A DNA stretch of 64,000 bases from Leptoclinus maculatus (taxonomy: Eukaryota > Chordata > Actinopteri > Perciformes > Stichaeidae). Under the pieces are notes generated by a model that made no database searches, was not told where the DNA came from, and was given only the letters and a program-made list of their open reading frames with translations. The translations under genes and the position numbers were made by a program. The stretch covers positions 36,995,885-37,059,884 of the forward strand of contig JAVDOI010000001.1 of assembly GCA_032191485.1 (NCBI GenBank), in the 5' to 3' direction. Numbering within the stretch: position 1 is the first letter of the stretch; each line of letters opens with the position of its first letter. Below are positions 36,301-48,962 of the stretch, piece by piece.

Positions 36301-39300
36301 CTTCCTGTATGCGACAGAAGTGGGAACATATAATGCAGACTTAAATTGAAACCTGACTATAACCACCTTTGACCTGCATTTTTTTCATACAGCTTACTTT
36401 CTTTTTACTGTATGTTGTATTGTTCTACATAACTTATGGGATACCGGGGCTCTGGGTTTCAGCTTGTGCTCGGCACACTTCCAGGATTAAACTCACGCTC
36501 CACAAATTGTGTTGGGCGTGTGAGAGCAGTAGACATGAACAGCTGTTTGGGTTACTGATGTACCGAAAGGGTGGCGCATACCAAACCACATCTCCCAAAC
36601 TAAACGGTTGAATACAAATACAGGTACTGTTCCACCCTTATATGTTACATATAAAACAAGGTGCAATCATTAGAGAATGAGCAGCTATCTATGACACAAA
36701 ATGTGACAACACAAAGACCTATGACGGTAGAGATGGGGAAGGAGTACTAGTCTTACATTAGTAGCGGCTACCGATTAGAAATAACCGAATTACGGAGAAG
36801 CTCCTGGGAGGTCAATGCTGCCACTGCTGTTTAAATGTTACCTGTGTCCGCTTGTCTTACTGCAGCAAAAACAAAAGCAACAGTCTGCTTTAAAATGTAC
36901 GCTGTGTACTTTCAAATCCTCCCTTTAAAAGCGAGGTGTTACGTCTTTGAAGCAGCTACATTTGCGCATGTACTGACTCACCGCTGTAAACACATGATCC
37001 TCCATGTGGAGGCCACGGCTTGTTGTTTTCTTCTAAGCCTTTATTTTGATGGTATGAAAGCAGCAACACAACTTTCAGACATGTATTTTCATTACTTCAA
37101 GCAGAAGTAAAACTAAAATATTTTGGTATTAAGCACAGCTCCAACAAAGCACAGCCAACGATGGAGCGGGAGCTTCTGGCTTTAGAAATCTCACCCGTTT
37201 GGATTGGATTATAGAAATTCATACCAACATAATGATACAAACCTCACACTTTGTGTAAAAGGGTTATGTATATATATGATACAAAAATAGAGAGAGCTCA
37301 TTGCTGATATAGCTCTGTCCTCTGTGCCCCTCGGGCCTCTGTGACAGGTGCTGGGTTGGGTTGTTTTTTTCCACTGCCATGCAGGGCTTCATTTCTCTGC
37401 AGCTCATCCCAGTCGGCTACGTGGGGACCAGCACTGGAAAAGTTGGAGAACACAATGCCAACTGGGGCACAGGTGAAGTGAGCATGGGGGTAATAATGTG
37501 CGGCTCAACGATGAAACTGGAGCTTAATTGGTCTGAAAGAACAACAATGAGCTGGTGTAAATGTCTGATACCCACACTTTGGCTGAACTCAATGACCTGT
37601 TTGTGTGGGAGGAAAACACACAAACACACGCTCAGGATTTAAGAAACGGACGAGCATCTTTTTGCCATTTTAATTCATCATGGGGTGGCAACCATTTGCT
37701 GATGCCAAAATGTAGCATTTCACTTAGCTTTGGGCTAAAAGCGGGGCTATGAAGAGGAGATGCGGGGGGGGGGGGGGGGGGTCAGCGCCAATGTGAGACA
37801 ATATTATTCCATTATACGAACACAGTGCAAATTTAAGGGCTTCAAAATAAATTCTGCCTTCATCGAATCTTGGATGCAGCACAGATCCTTGTGTGATTCC
37901 ATGTTCGTCACTTGTTTATTTATGCAAGAACATAAATTCCTTCCCCTGCTTTGTCCCCCCCCCCGAGGCAGGCATAAGCAGGATTATTTACCGGTCTCAT
38001 TCTGGCATTCAACCACATCAGAGTGACAGTTTTTTTTTTTCCAGCATCCAGCATCCACAGCAACATCTACTGGATTCTGTTTCCACAGAACAGTAGTACA
38101 TTTCATGCAATCCATACTTCAAAATGCAATCTGCATACCAAAGGGGAATTGCATGGAATTATAACTTGTAGGTTTCATTAGGATAAATATGAAAAACGGT
38201 CAAATCGGAGATACAATTTCTCACGATGAACTGCAATGGCTAGAGAACAACCTTGCTTTTGCTTTGATAAAGTCACCAAACATTTCACAACATACAGTAA
38301 TTGGACTACAGGCAGTGAGCTTGCTGGTTAGAAAGCAGAAAGACATTCAATGATGTAAAATAGAGAAACACAAAGGCAGTTATGCAAGGCCTGTATGTAC
38401 AATGTGAGGCCATGGAAGCAGTGACGTGTGCGTGTCGAAGAGTTCTAGCAAGCCATGGAAATGACTGAAACACTATCACACCGGGTACAACGTGCTGCCC
38501 TGTTGCTAGCCAAATGAATTGACTTGCCAATGTGACAAAAATAAATAAAACGCCACAAAACAAAGGATTTCAGATTCAAAGAGATTTGAAAGCATTTACA
38601 AAGGGCAGGTACAAAGAGACTAATTGAGCAAATTGACAAATGCCAAATCAGTTTTGTTCGTCAGCTTTAAATGTGATCTTACAATGAGATTTGAATATTT
38701 TGTCTTTTATTTTTTTTTTAAACAACAATTCTAACATTTGATAAGTAATACTTCAACACCACCAAAATCCTTCAAATTCACCAGAGATCTGAATCAACAC
38801 CTCTGAGACACGGTCTAAACAAAAACACTGTACAACGTGAGCTTTGTAATGCCGGCACTCCGGGCAAGCTGCCATTTTTAGTAGTTTGCAACACCAGTGC
38901 ACACAAAGTGGCGTACGAGTGCAAAAACCCATTGTATCCATTCTTGAAGATAACATACAGAAACCCAAATAACGTCTAGATTGGATCCACAAACACATTA
39001 GATGACTGAAAGTCACCGTCACTACTATGAGGTCAAGTGTGCATCGCAACCATCGTCAGGCATGAGAGTAAAATCCAGCTTTATCCTTTCAAGAATAAAA
39101 AGAAATGGCAAAGACGATGCCACACCTTCAACTGTTCACATTCATGCTGTTTTGGCATTCCCCTCCTCACTGCTAGTAGGAGATTGCTAGCTTCGATAAC
39201 GTTGGTGTTTTTAAATAGTATACAGTGGGTTACTGCCGACTGACAGAGGAAACAGAAACAACACAGCCTAATGTATTCAGCGGGTGAGTTACAAGCTTTG

Positions 39301-39404
39301 TGGTGCGTCTAGGAGCAGCAGCCAATAAAGATGCAGGACAGAAAATAGACAGTCACCACACCTCTGATGTCTTATCTGAACACATCACTGTCACACAAAC
39401 AAGC

Positions 39405-39450
39405 CTCTCTCTCTCTCTCTCCCTATCCCTCTCTCTCTCCCTCTCTCTCT
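39405..39450. repeat. CT-rich array
   Basis: Imperfect (CT)n with ccctatc and ccc interruptions. Confidence 0.9.
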
Positions 39451-42400
39451 GGATGTGAAGGCGGATGAGAGTGAGTCACTCTCCCTTCTGGCCATGAAAA
39501 AAAAAATAAAACCTGCAATCTGTGGCAGAGAGACTGGGCCTTGACAATTTTGATTTAAATACATAGTACTTGCATTGATTGTGCACCCGTTTGTTGATCA
39601 GGACTGTTTGTATTGTATTGATGTAAATCTTAGTTTGGTTATGAAGGTATAATAAAGCAGGTAATCCACAAACACACTTCAAGCTTACTGTAACAGTTCA
39701 ATAGCGGTGAGTATCCATCCAGGTGATTACTGCCATCACTGTAATCAGGACGTTCTGCAGGACATAAACCCAACGCTTACAGCTCCGTCTAGACCCAACC
39801 CAACAACTAAGGCCACAGGGACATGAACAAGAATGCCTGGATGACGATGCCTTGGACTGCCTTTTCAGGCCATTTGAAATATTTTTCTACAAGTCCTGGC
39901 CTTCCATCAAACTTTCCACACCTATCACAGGGCTTTTTGAAAATAATTCCCAGAGTGGATAACTCTCAAAATGCAAGTCACGCACTGTGGTGTGGATGTG
40001 AAAACAAAGCGCTTCAGAAACGTTGTTACAGAAATATGAAGAAACACTCTCTCTGTTGCCTCCAGCGCTTTCTGATCTCCCCTTTATGCATGCTGACAGA
40101 CAATACAGATGTTCTCATTAACCTACATTTATGTTTTTGAAGTCAACTTTGGGAACATAAAATAGTGATTTAATCAACACTCTTAAGTGCAGCAGCACAG
40201 GAATTACTTTTCACATTTGTTAAAGGATAACTGAAGAGACCAAAGTGTTGTCTGTGACCCCAGCCTAACATCGGAGTTAGGCAACGAGTGACCGTTGTGC
40301 GTTTCAGTGGTACTATGGTGAGAATCAGGTGCACAACAGCAGACAAAGACATTGAAGACAAACACTGAAGCTGCACTGAAGCTGACATTTCAAAGAAGTG
40401 AATAATCATGGAATCCTATTTTAAAGGGCAAACAATATTTATGGACACTGGATGAGACGATGAAGAACCAAGGCTTATTGTGGGTAACTTTTGAACTGCA
40501 GTAATCGAACCAGGAGCATAAGCCAGTAAAAGCCTCTGGTATACATTGCGTGTTGGTTTCCCTAACAACACTTCTAAATATAACCCTCCACAACTGGAGC
40601 AAATGTTGAATAATGAAACGCGGGAGGTTCTGGAGAAGGAAGGCGTTGCAAAGAAAACAGATTGAAACAAAATAATTCACATTTTCTTCTGCAAGGCTCC
40701 CAGACAAACACATGGGAGCATTATGTACACACCTGATTCTACCGGACAATATGTGAACCCCTTGTTCATCCATCTTTACATTTTTTAAGTCTTCCTATCA
40801 AATATAATAAGACGGTAGGTAGACCTGTGGAGAACAGGTCTATAATACCTGGAATTTACTAAAATATGAAACAATGCAAAATTACAAAAATATAAATGAC
40901 ATCAGCTGCATGTCAGAAACAAATAGTTTGGAGTGGATGAGCAATATCAACATGACTCGGTCCTCTGAGTCTCTAGAACTACTGGTACGTCAACATACAC
41001 TAAACCGAGGCCACGGAGGGATTCTTCTCAATTTTTGCATTTCAGCCCTCTCCGAGGCCGAAGAAAACGGAGAAGTGTGTCAGAGCCGGCAAATACTGTA
41101 CAACACAGACGCTGTAGGAGCAGAAACAAACAAACTTAATCTCAACACTACCACACACACACACACCTGATTCTTCATTCGAAGGCTGCTGGAAGGTCAT
41201 CGACTGGCCTCTGATGTGCCATATGGGGGGGGAAGCCAGTGTTTTCTCAGCAACCATGCAAGGACTGCAGCCAAACTGTCCGATAGCTCTTCATCTTCCA
41301 TGTCGAAAATATCTCCTCATGATTTCATCTCATTTTTCTACAGCAAGACTTTGTGACGTATTGATCACACCCATACCTGCAGTGCTTTTAATGTCGCCAT
41401 TTTGCCTCAAACCCACACATCCAGAGGTACATTATTTACCAGTGTTGTGTCTTTGTCCTTTCTCTCACAAGTGAGAATGAGAGCTGGGTTATGGGCCGGA
41501 ACTTTTTGATAGCAGTGTAAAGTTTAGGTACCGCATAACAACACTTTTTGTTAGCATACAATGCTACACTTGGACTACCTTTTCCCTTTTAAAAATGCCT
41601 TAACTTCCAGCTGTCTGAACTCAAATAAATAGTCATACAAGACATTGGTGTGATTTCCGTACAAAACTATTTAAAACACTTGACGGAGTAAGGAAACTGG
41701 CCACTTTGGTCGGTACTTCAATGGGAGTTCAAAGGTTCAATATTGAGCCCAATCAGGAGGATGGAAAGAATGTGAAGCTGTTTATGCAGTGCCATAAAGT
41801 TCTGGCTTAAAGGTCACGAAATAGGCTCTCAACAACTCTGTCCCGAGAGCAAAGAGGGGCAGAACAGGAAGTGTGAGCAGGACACAGCTCTGACGATCTT
41901 CTGGGAATGCCCGTTGGCGTCCGTTTAAGAAGACGATCAAAAGTGGAAACCAGAGGAGGGTAAACTTAACTTGATGACTTACAAAAATCCTGAATATGGC
42001 TCTCAGATCAGAGGTCAGCGCCACAAAAAACTTTTCTTCACATCCCCCACAAACTAGCCCATAAAACTCACACACACAATAAAGACCTGACACTTTTTTT
42101 TTAAACAAAAGCTGCCACTCAATGCTGCTGCTGCCCCCCCAATTGCCCCTTTCTCTGCTTGACTGTGGCTCTCCGGCTCTCCTTCTGTTATGGTTATCTA
42201 CATCTCTGGGAACAATAAGGCCGAGGCAGTGGAGCCCAGAGAGGGCCACAGATGTCGTCCGTCCCCCCCCCCACCCCACCCCCATGCCACATTCAGCTCG
42301 CACTTCTGTTGGGAGACAGCAAAGGGGAGGCAGAGTGTAGTGGGTGGGTATAGGTGGTGGTGGTGGTAGGAAGGGTTAGAGAGGGGAACTAAAGCTATTG

Positions 42401-42881
42401 TTACCACAAAGAAATAGATGACATCATCTCACTGACCTCCAACTGCTCTCTGTTTTCTTTCTTCAAAGTGAAGAGAAGGAGAGCAGCCAGTATGTTATGG
42501 AGAGTCAGTATATTCTGCCATTCTCAGAACCTTGAAGGATAACGTAGTAGACAAACAGACAAAAGAGGAACAACCTGCCCAACCACTCTAATATGGGAAA
42601 AAAAGATGTTGGGGTTTTTGGGTACCATATGAGGGCCTCTAAACTATGAAACATGCTGTGCATCACTACTACACTCATTCACACAGTGAGCTCCCCTTCT
42701 CATCAACAGGCAGAGTTAGTATTGATCGTCCCTCTGGGTTTTCTATTCACAGTCTGCTGGTGAGCACCGAGAGCAGGGAGGTTGTCGTCCAGAAACTTTA
42801 CTCAGCAACCATTGATTTGCAATTAAACCGAGAGCCCACGTTCCCCCACCAACGCCTCAAACAGAGGACATGCACACACGG

Positions 42882-43917
42882 TAGTGCTGGGCGGTATGAC
42901 CAAGAATTTGTATCACGGTATTTATTAAGATTCTGGCGGTTTCACTGTATTTGTTTCTATAGGTTTATAGTGGCTTACTCTACTGTCAGAAGTACATATA
43001 ATATAAAAACATTTTAATGTCATCATGTATAAAGGCTTTGCTTACTATAGGGTTTGCTCGTATAATGTTGAGATAGCAGTTCGGCTGAAGTATTTTCGCC
43101 CCGGTAAAACATACCTTGAATCCAGTGTTTTAATCATTGCTCTGAACCCGTCTTTCTCGACTGTCTGTAGCGGGACCATGTCCTTGTATAGCTGGATCGT
43201 TATTGCGTTCGTAATGTCGCTCCACCGCTAGCTTTTCTTGTCATATACTGCCTCGAGCAAATGCCTCTTCAAGCGACGTGTGATCCTTTGGCTTCACCGT
43301 TTCACTCACACTAACGTTACTGGTTGACGGCCTCGAACCCGACGACCGTAATCGCACGCTTGGTATTCCAACAAATGTTTTCTGCTGAGGTGATGGAGTA
43401 AGTTACTCGTGTTATCACCAGCGGCAACAACAGTGGCTCGACACACTTTGCAATATATAGACTTTTGATCTACGTCGGATTTTTTAAAACCAAAACAGCA
43501 GACACAGCTCCTCTCTTGGGCACAGACTCTATCGGTGCATCTCCGGTCTGTCTTTGTTCATCCTGCATCGCTCTTTTCTGTTCTTTAATGTAACGTTACT
43601 GTAGCGACTGAGCCTCTCCCAGCTGTTAACAGACTGTTGTGCTAGCGGGCTAGCTAGCGAGCTGTACCCAGCATGCCGTTCGGCGGTGTGATTTTATAAA
43701 TGTACAATTATTAGTGTTACAAATTGTTTGTGTCACAAACTGTTGTGTCGTGGTGTTTTGTCCTGTTAAAGAGCGTTAGTTGTGGGTTATTAATTGTTGT
43801 TATAAAGTTATTATAACCATGATTAGGGGTCCCTCTCAATACACTCTACACAACTAGCTCCGACCGCAGCGGCGAACAATATACTCAGCTGCCGGTTGAA
43901 CCGGTATACCAGCACTA
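42882..43917. mobile_element. non-autonomous hAT transposon, about 1.04 kb
   Basis: The element starts TAGTGCTGGGCGGTAT and ends ATACCAGCACTA. A perfect 8-bp duplication, acacacgg, lies at 42874-42881 and 43918-43925. Both ends carry cggtat subterminal motifs (tatcacggtat near the left, ttgaaccggtatacc near the right). The interior is CpG-rich relative to the intron. No transposase domain was recognised. Confidence 0.9.
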
Positions 43918-44025
43918 ACACACGGTATATTGTTATGCAACGTTATGCCCCTAAAAATCTCAGTTAGGGAGAGCTGTCTTGAAGACATGAGGCTGGACAA
44001 TGATCCGTACAACTAGCTGGACGAA

Positions 44026-44049
44026 ATATATATATATATATATATATAT
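44026..44049. repeat. AT microsatellite
   Basis: Uninterrupted (AT)12 array. Confidence 0.95.
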
Positions 44050-46342
44050 CTGGCAACACTTCGTGTCCATAAACCACCGACTGACAAGTATATATGAATA
44101 TATGAACACCCAGAATGTCACAGAGCACACAGATGTCTGGTCCTAAGAGAGATGTTCAGCCTAGTGAACATTACCCTAGTGAGAGCTTCAAAATGTTTAG
44201 TGCTTGTTTCGTTATCATTAAACAGCTTTTAGAAAGCATTGCTGTGTTTGTGCATTTCAATGAAATCTGCTTTTTACCATTTTAACAGGCCTTGTGTTGG
44301 TGTTTTGTTTTTGTTTTTTCTTCAAAAGCACAGCTTAATGTTGTCTGGAACTCAGGGGTCGAGTTAGAGTGGCAAACCCACTACTGAGCATGCTTGTAGA
44401 CCGGTTGACCCGGCCATGCAATTGGCTGAGCAGCATCTGAGTACATGAGTACTACTGCACACTAATGTTTTTGTGTTTTAAGGGTACTCTGTATACTGAT
44501 GGGATTCTGTCTGTGGCAAAATGGCTTCACAATGGAACCAACAGCAAGTATGTGTTTGCAGGTAATATCTCTACCACCGAAAGACAAAGCCAGAGCCACA
44601 AAGTAGGAGGACGAGTGGCTACAACAGTCGGCAGACAGCCGGTGGATCTCACAGGGTGTGGTGACTCCATATCCCAGAAAAAGGCAAGACATTCCTGGGA
44701 CAAACAAGCAAAGTGCTGGTTAGGCCCAGAGAGCAGACAGCAGGGAGAACCAGCAGAGCGGGCCATGGGTTTCAACATGGAGACGGGAACCTTATGTCAG
44801 CACGGTTCAACACACAAGGGGTCTGAGACCAAAAGGTCTGCAAAGTCTCTCTCTCTCTGGTTTCTCTGCTTGGTGCTGGTAGCATTACACTTACCGCCCG
44901 CCCCCCCCCAAAAGAAAAACACCCACTCCCACTCCGCTCCCTTCCTTCTACTCTGCAGAGAGACGTGCAGGTTGGAAGAGGAGGGCCAGGAGGACGAGAT
45001 GGCGTGGGAAGGGTTAAGTCAAAACAGATCCATCTGCTTCCTCGTCTGTCCTCCTGGCTGACTGCTGGCCCCAGGCCAGCTCTTACACAGCCTGCAGCCT
45101 GACGCAAAGCATAATAACATACACACAACTGGACTGCACACATACAAAAAAAAAACACACACAATGATGACAGGTCTGAGTGTTTTCACAAAGCTTTTTT
45201 TACATATATGAAGAGGGAAAGGATTTCCAGATGGCCCTCAACAAGATACTCATGCCCTAGGCCAAAAGACCTGGCTAATACATTTATGTGAATGTCTTTG
45301 GTATTTCAGGACAATCGTACTGAACAAGAGGAAAGGGATCACAACATAATCATTTTTCAATTTCTACATTTACAGAAGTATTGTTTTACGAAACAAAGAT
45401 TACCGCTGACATAAATTGCGAATATCCAGAGTTTACGTGAGTTAGTTAATACTTACACTCCGATGAACAAGATTACACCCGTTTGATTTGATGCAAAAGG
45501 CAGAACCAGCATTATGGCACGATCTGGCAAATTAATAAACAGCCGACATCAGCAACCTGTGCAGACTGTGTCACAGCGCTACATCCAGCTTGTATTGCAT
45601 TAGTATAAGCAAAAGGACGATGTAATTAACATAATGTTATGTCTGTTCATAAACGGACTAACGGAGCCACTAGTGTCTGACAGGCCGTGTGCAATTTACT
45701 GCCGATTAGAGGCCGGCAACATGGAGGAGATCAAATTTAGTTTGGCTTAATATGGTACTGGTCTAGATTTTTACACTTAACTCAGATATGCTTACACCGA
45801 TAATGACATTACATAACATACTTATTGTTTGCAGTGTTTACATAACATTCGTTGTCTCTGATCATAATCACATTGAGGGTGCATGTAAACATTACTTTAT
45901 GCAACTACAACATAGTGAAAGCTAGAAAAAAACAAAACCTACTACATTGGTGTGTCAATACTTGTCCCCACTAGTTTGACCTACACCTGTGATACTAAAA
46001 CAAACCAAAAAAATGAGTGAGGAGGGCACAATGTGAGATACAAACTTGGTAGCGCTATTTCAGAGACGGGCCTTCAATGAAATGGATATACATGCCTCGA
46101 CACATCCGTGCATTGTGCATAACTGGACAGCTGCAGGGAATCAAAGGCAAGAGAATAAAAGGGAGGGGACAACTGTGTGCACACACACACCTAGATTAAG
46201 AGAGTATGTCGTCACTGAGAGGTTGTCTGCTGAAGGAACACCTGGGTAGGGAGAGGCCAAAGTTATTCTGCCTTTTGTATTCAAACACTACAAAGATACC
46301 GGCCTCTATACAGAGGGATTCGTTCAGGCCGCCGATGTTGAG

Positions 46343-46346
<4 letters not shown>

Positions 46347-46379
<33 letters not shown>

Positions 46380-46421
46380 TATGAGAGACAGAGAGCGAGA
46401 GACAGAGAGAGAGAGAGAGAC
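46347..46421. repeat. GA-rich array
   Basis: A perfect (GA)n run at 46347-46375, followed by imperfect GA repeats with tgaatatga and acaga interruptions. Confidence 0.92.
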
Positions 46422-47345
46422 ACTTACAGTATGTCAGACAACAAGGTGAGCCCATCCCAGGAGAGGTGTTGGATTTCTAACAGAGTACAGCTACTTGAAA
46501 CCAAGGTCACCGCTGTGTGGCTGTGAGAGGGGGAGTCCGGCCACAGAGGGACAGCTGGGCCACATGGCCTCTGTAGAAGTTTGGATGTGTTGTGCACGCT
46601 GAATGAAACTGTGCGTCTGTGCCTTCAAATTGATGCGATTCAGATCACTGGCAGAAAATAAACACATGAATGAATGAATGAATGACATGTCCACGCCCAT
46701 TCAGGACTTTCCTGAAACCAGATGCCTTTCCGACATAAACAAATCTGTCCATTATCGCCGCTATTACGGCTAGAAACTTGTAGCGCAGCAATCGCTAGCT
46801 GCGCCATTCAGCCTTTAGCATGGTTTTGACTGCCTTCCTGTAAAAAGAGGCCCATTGACTAGCATCGCGCTCTCTTACAGCTTAAGATTAGAGCAGAGTT
46901 TCCTGTAGAAACTCGACACGGTCAGACATATGGTTGGGTTTAGCAATTCAGACTAGCTGCTAATCCAGGCTGAGCTCCTACACACTCCTGTGTAGACATA
47001 CAAGACTATCTGAGACTATATAGGGCAGTTTGTGTCCCTTTGCTATATGTTTTTGATATTTTTAGTTTTGAGACGCCAAGCTGTTAACTTTACAAAAATA
47101 TATAACTTAAACTAAACATGCTACTATACTTCTAGTACTATTTTGATTATATGCTTCGCATGACAGAACAAACACCCACGGTACAAATATCCATCTATAC
47201 TAGTGAACTCTGTTCACAGATCTTTGACAGTGCGTGTCCTTGCTGGTGTAATTGGAAACATCCAAAGGGGCCGTAAGAGGGCTGCTGGATGAACAAACAA
47301 AACGTAACTGTGTAAGGAGGGAGGGCTTCTTCAATGTTATCTTAT

Positions 47346-47370
47346 CCCCCCCCCCCCCCCCCCCCCCCCC
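47346..47370. repeat. C25 homopolymer
   Basis: Twenty-five consecutive C on the plus strand, giving G25 in a minus-strand transcript. Exact length is uncertain because homopolymers this long are often miscounted. Confidence 0.9.
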
Positions 47371-48889
47371 ACCTTGGACAAGGGCCTAGCAACTCTAAAA
47401 TTAGCCGTCACATCTAAACACAGTCTGTGGTTTCTTTGATGGGAACTTGGCTCATGGCTGACGCACTGAAAGCACACTCGAGCCCATCTCAAAATACAGA
47501 GATGAAGCCAAGATAGTATAGCACTGCAAACTAGACACACACTGTCCTCCACTGTCTCCGTTTTTACATTGGAAACATTCGGGTGAAGTGACATTGCAGT
47601 CGCTCACTACAACAGTCGAATGAACTTTATAGTATATAAACGTAGTTAAAAAAATAACAAAGTAGGGCACATAGGTAGGCTAGTGGTGTAAGACGCATAC
47701 CAAATAACACAACGACAATAATTAACATCTATTATTAACATGATAATGACATCACCCAATCTGTACTTTATTACTAATTAAAGCCATCGGAAATTTAGAG
47801 GGGCCTCGACAAGGTTCTTGTTGAGATAAATCAATAATATGAGTGAACCAAACTAGAAAAAAAGCTAAGCAAAGTTGAGCTGCAGCACACATATAGAAGT
47901 GATGTTTAAGATGAATTAGAATCACATATAAAGAAGGGAAGATATACGACTCAACAGGGAGGACTGTGACATCAAACATAAAAGAAATTCCAGCAGATAG
48001 TAGAATACATGTTCATCGACCACCAACAGAATAAAGCAGCAGCCGGTCTGAATCAGTATAAGCATCAGGTGCAGATCCTGTTGCAGCGTGCGTGTATTAA
48101 CATGTACTTAAGCTTGACGAGCAACCGTGACCTCCCAAGAAGAGCGGGAAGAGAAACCTTGATGAAAGCAAACCAACATCCTGTGCAGAGATATTACAAT
48201 ATGTTAGTATTCAGCAGAGAGTACTTGTTTAATTGATGTGGGTTATCCCAGCCCCCCAAACAATGTAGCCCCGCCCCCTTTCAAAACCCAAGACTCGTTT
48301 GTCGCAGACTCTCGTGGGATGAATCACTGCACTGGACACGGCGACCAGCGTCCCGCCGGCACCCCATATAGGCTTGCTATAAAATATCTCTTTTTATATA
48401 GATTAAAAATCAAAAGAAATAAACCTGGCCACATCATTAGCTGAATGTGGTAAAGGGAAACATAGCTATTAGTTTCCTTCTTTATCATTTCACTACACAA
48501 GTCCTTTTGTCATCTCTCAGCAGAAAAAATCCCCAACTCCTCAGAGGGACACTGCAGAAATAAAGAACAAGCCTTGGCCTCAACGCTGCAAGATGTTGTA
48601 CATAAAGCGGTTATTTATCTTTTTCACTCTCACGCCTACGAGTTACTTCTACTCGCTCAGAGTGCTCACTGGTCTCAACCTCTATTACACAGAGCACACT
48701 GGCCTCCCACTCCCACCCTACGAACAGTGGCAGACTGCCAGGTTGGGAAGTGTGTGTGCGTGTGTGGTCGAACTGCACAGGACGATGGCATTAAAAACAC
48801 ACAGAATTAGGTAAAACTCACAAACCATCTCCCGACCCGTCAACCTTGAGAAATATGACACAGACCTCTAACACTCCTGAAATGAACTC

Positions 48890-48962
48890 CAACTAGGGCC
48901 GCACAACAGACATTCTACCTAGGGGTCTACCTAGACTGTAGGTGATTAATGGGAAACACTGG
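48890..48962 (-). mobile_element. possible hAT terminal fragment, inverse of the 34976 motif
   Basis: The minus strand reads ccagtgtttcccattaatca, then cctacagtctagg, matching the start at 34976 over about 20 bases. It is too short and diverged to define both ends. Confidence 0.35.

Larger units (their letters stand above)
31082..42873. other. ankrd11 leader intron, fourth part
   Basis: No coding exon was recognised. Content includes a perfect palindrome (33556-33597), a small CpG-rich patch with a donor-like site (34430-34570), microsatellites (31659-31687, 32796-32822, 35897-35924, 39405-39450), a G18 tract at 37764-37781 and several decayed transposon ends listed separately. Confidence 0.5.

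Noticed and set aside
41782..42303. 173-codon minus-strand frame
   Set aside because: No recognisable family, and composition is not coding-like; probably chance.
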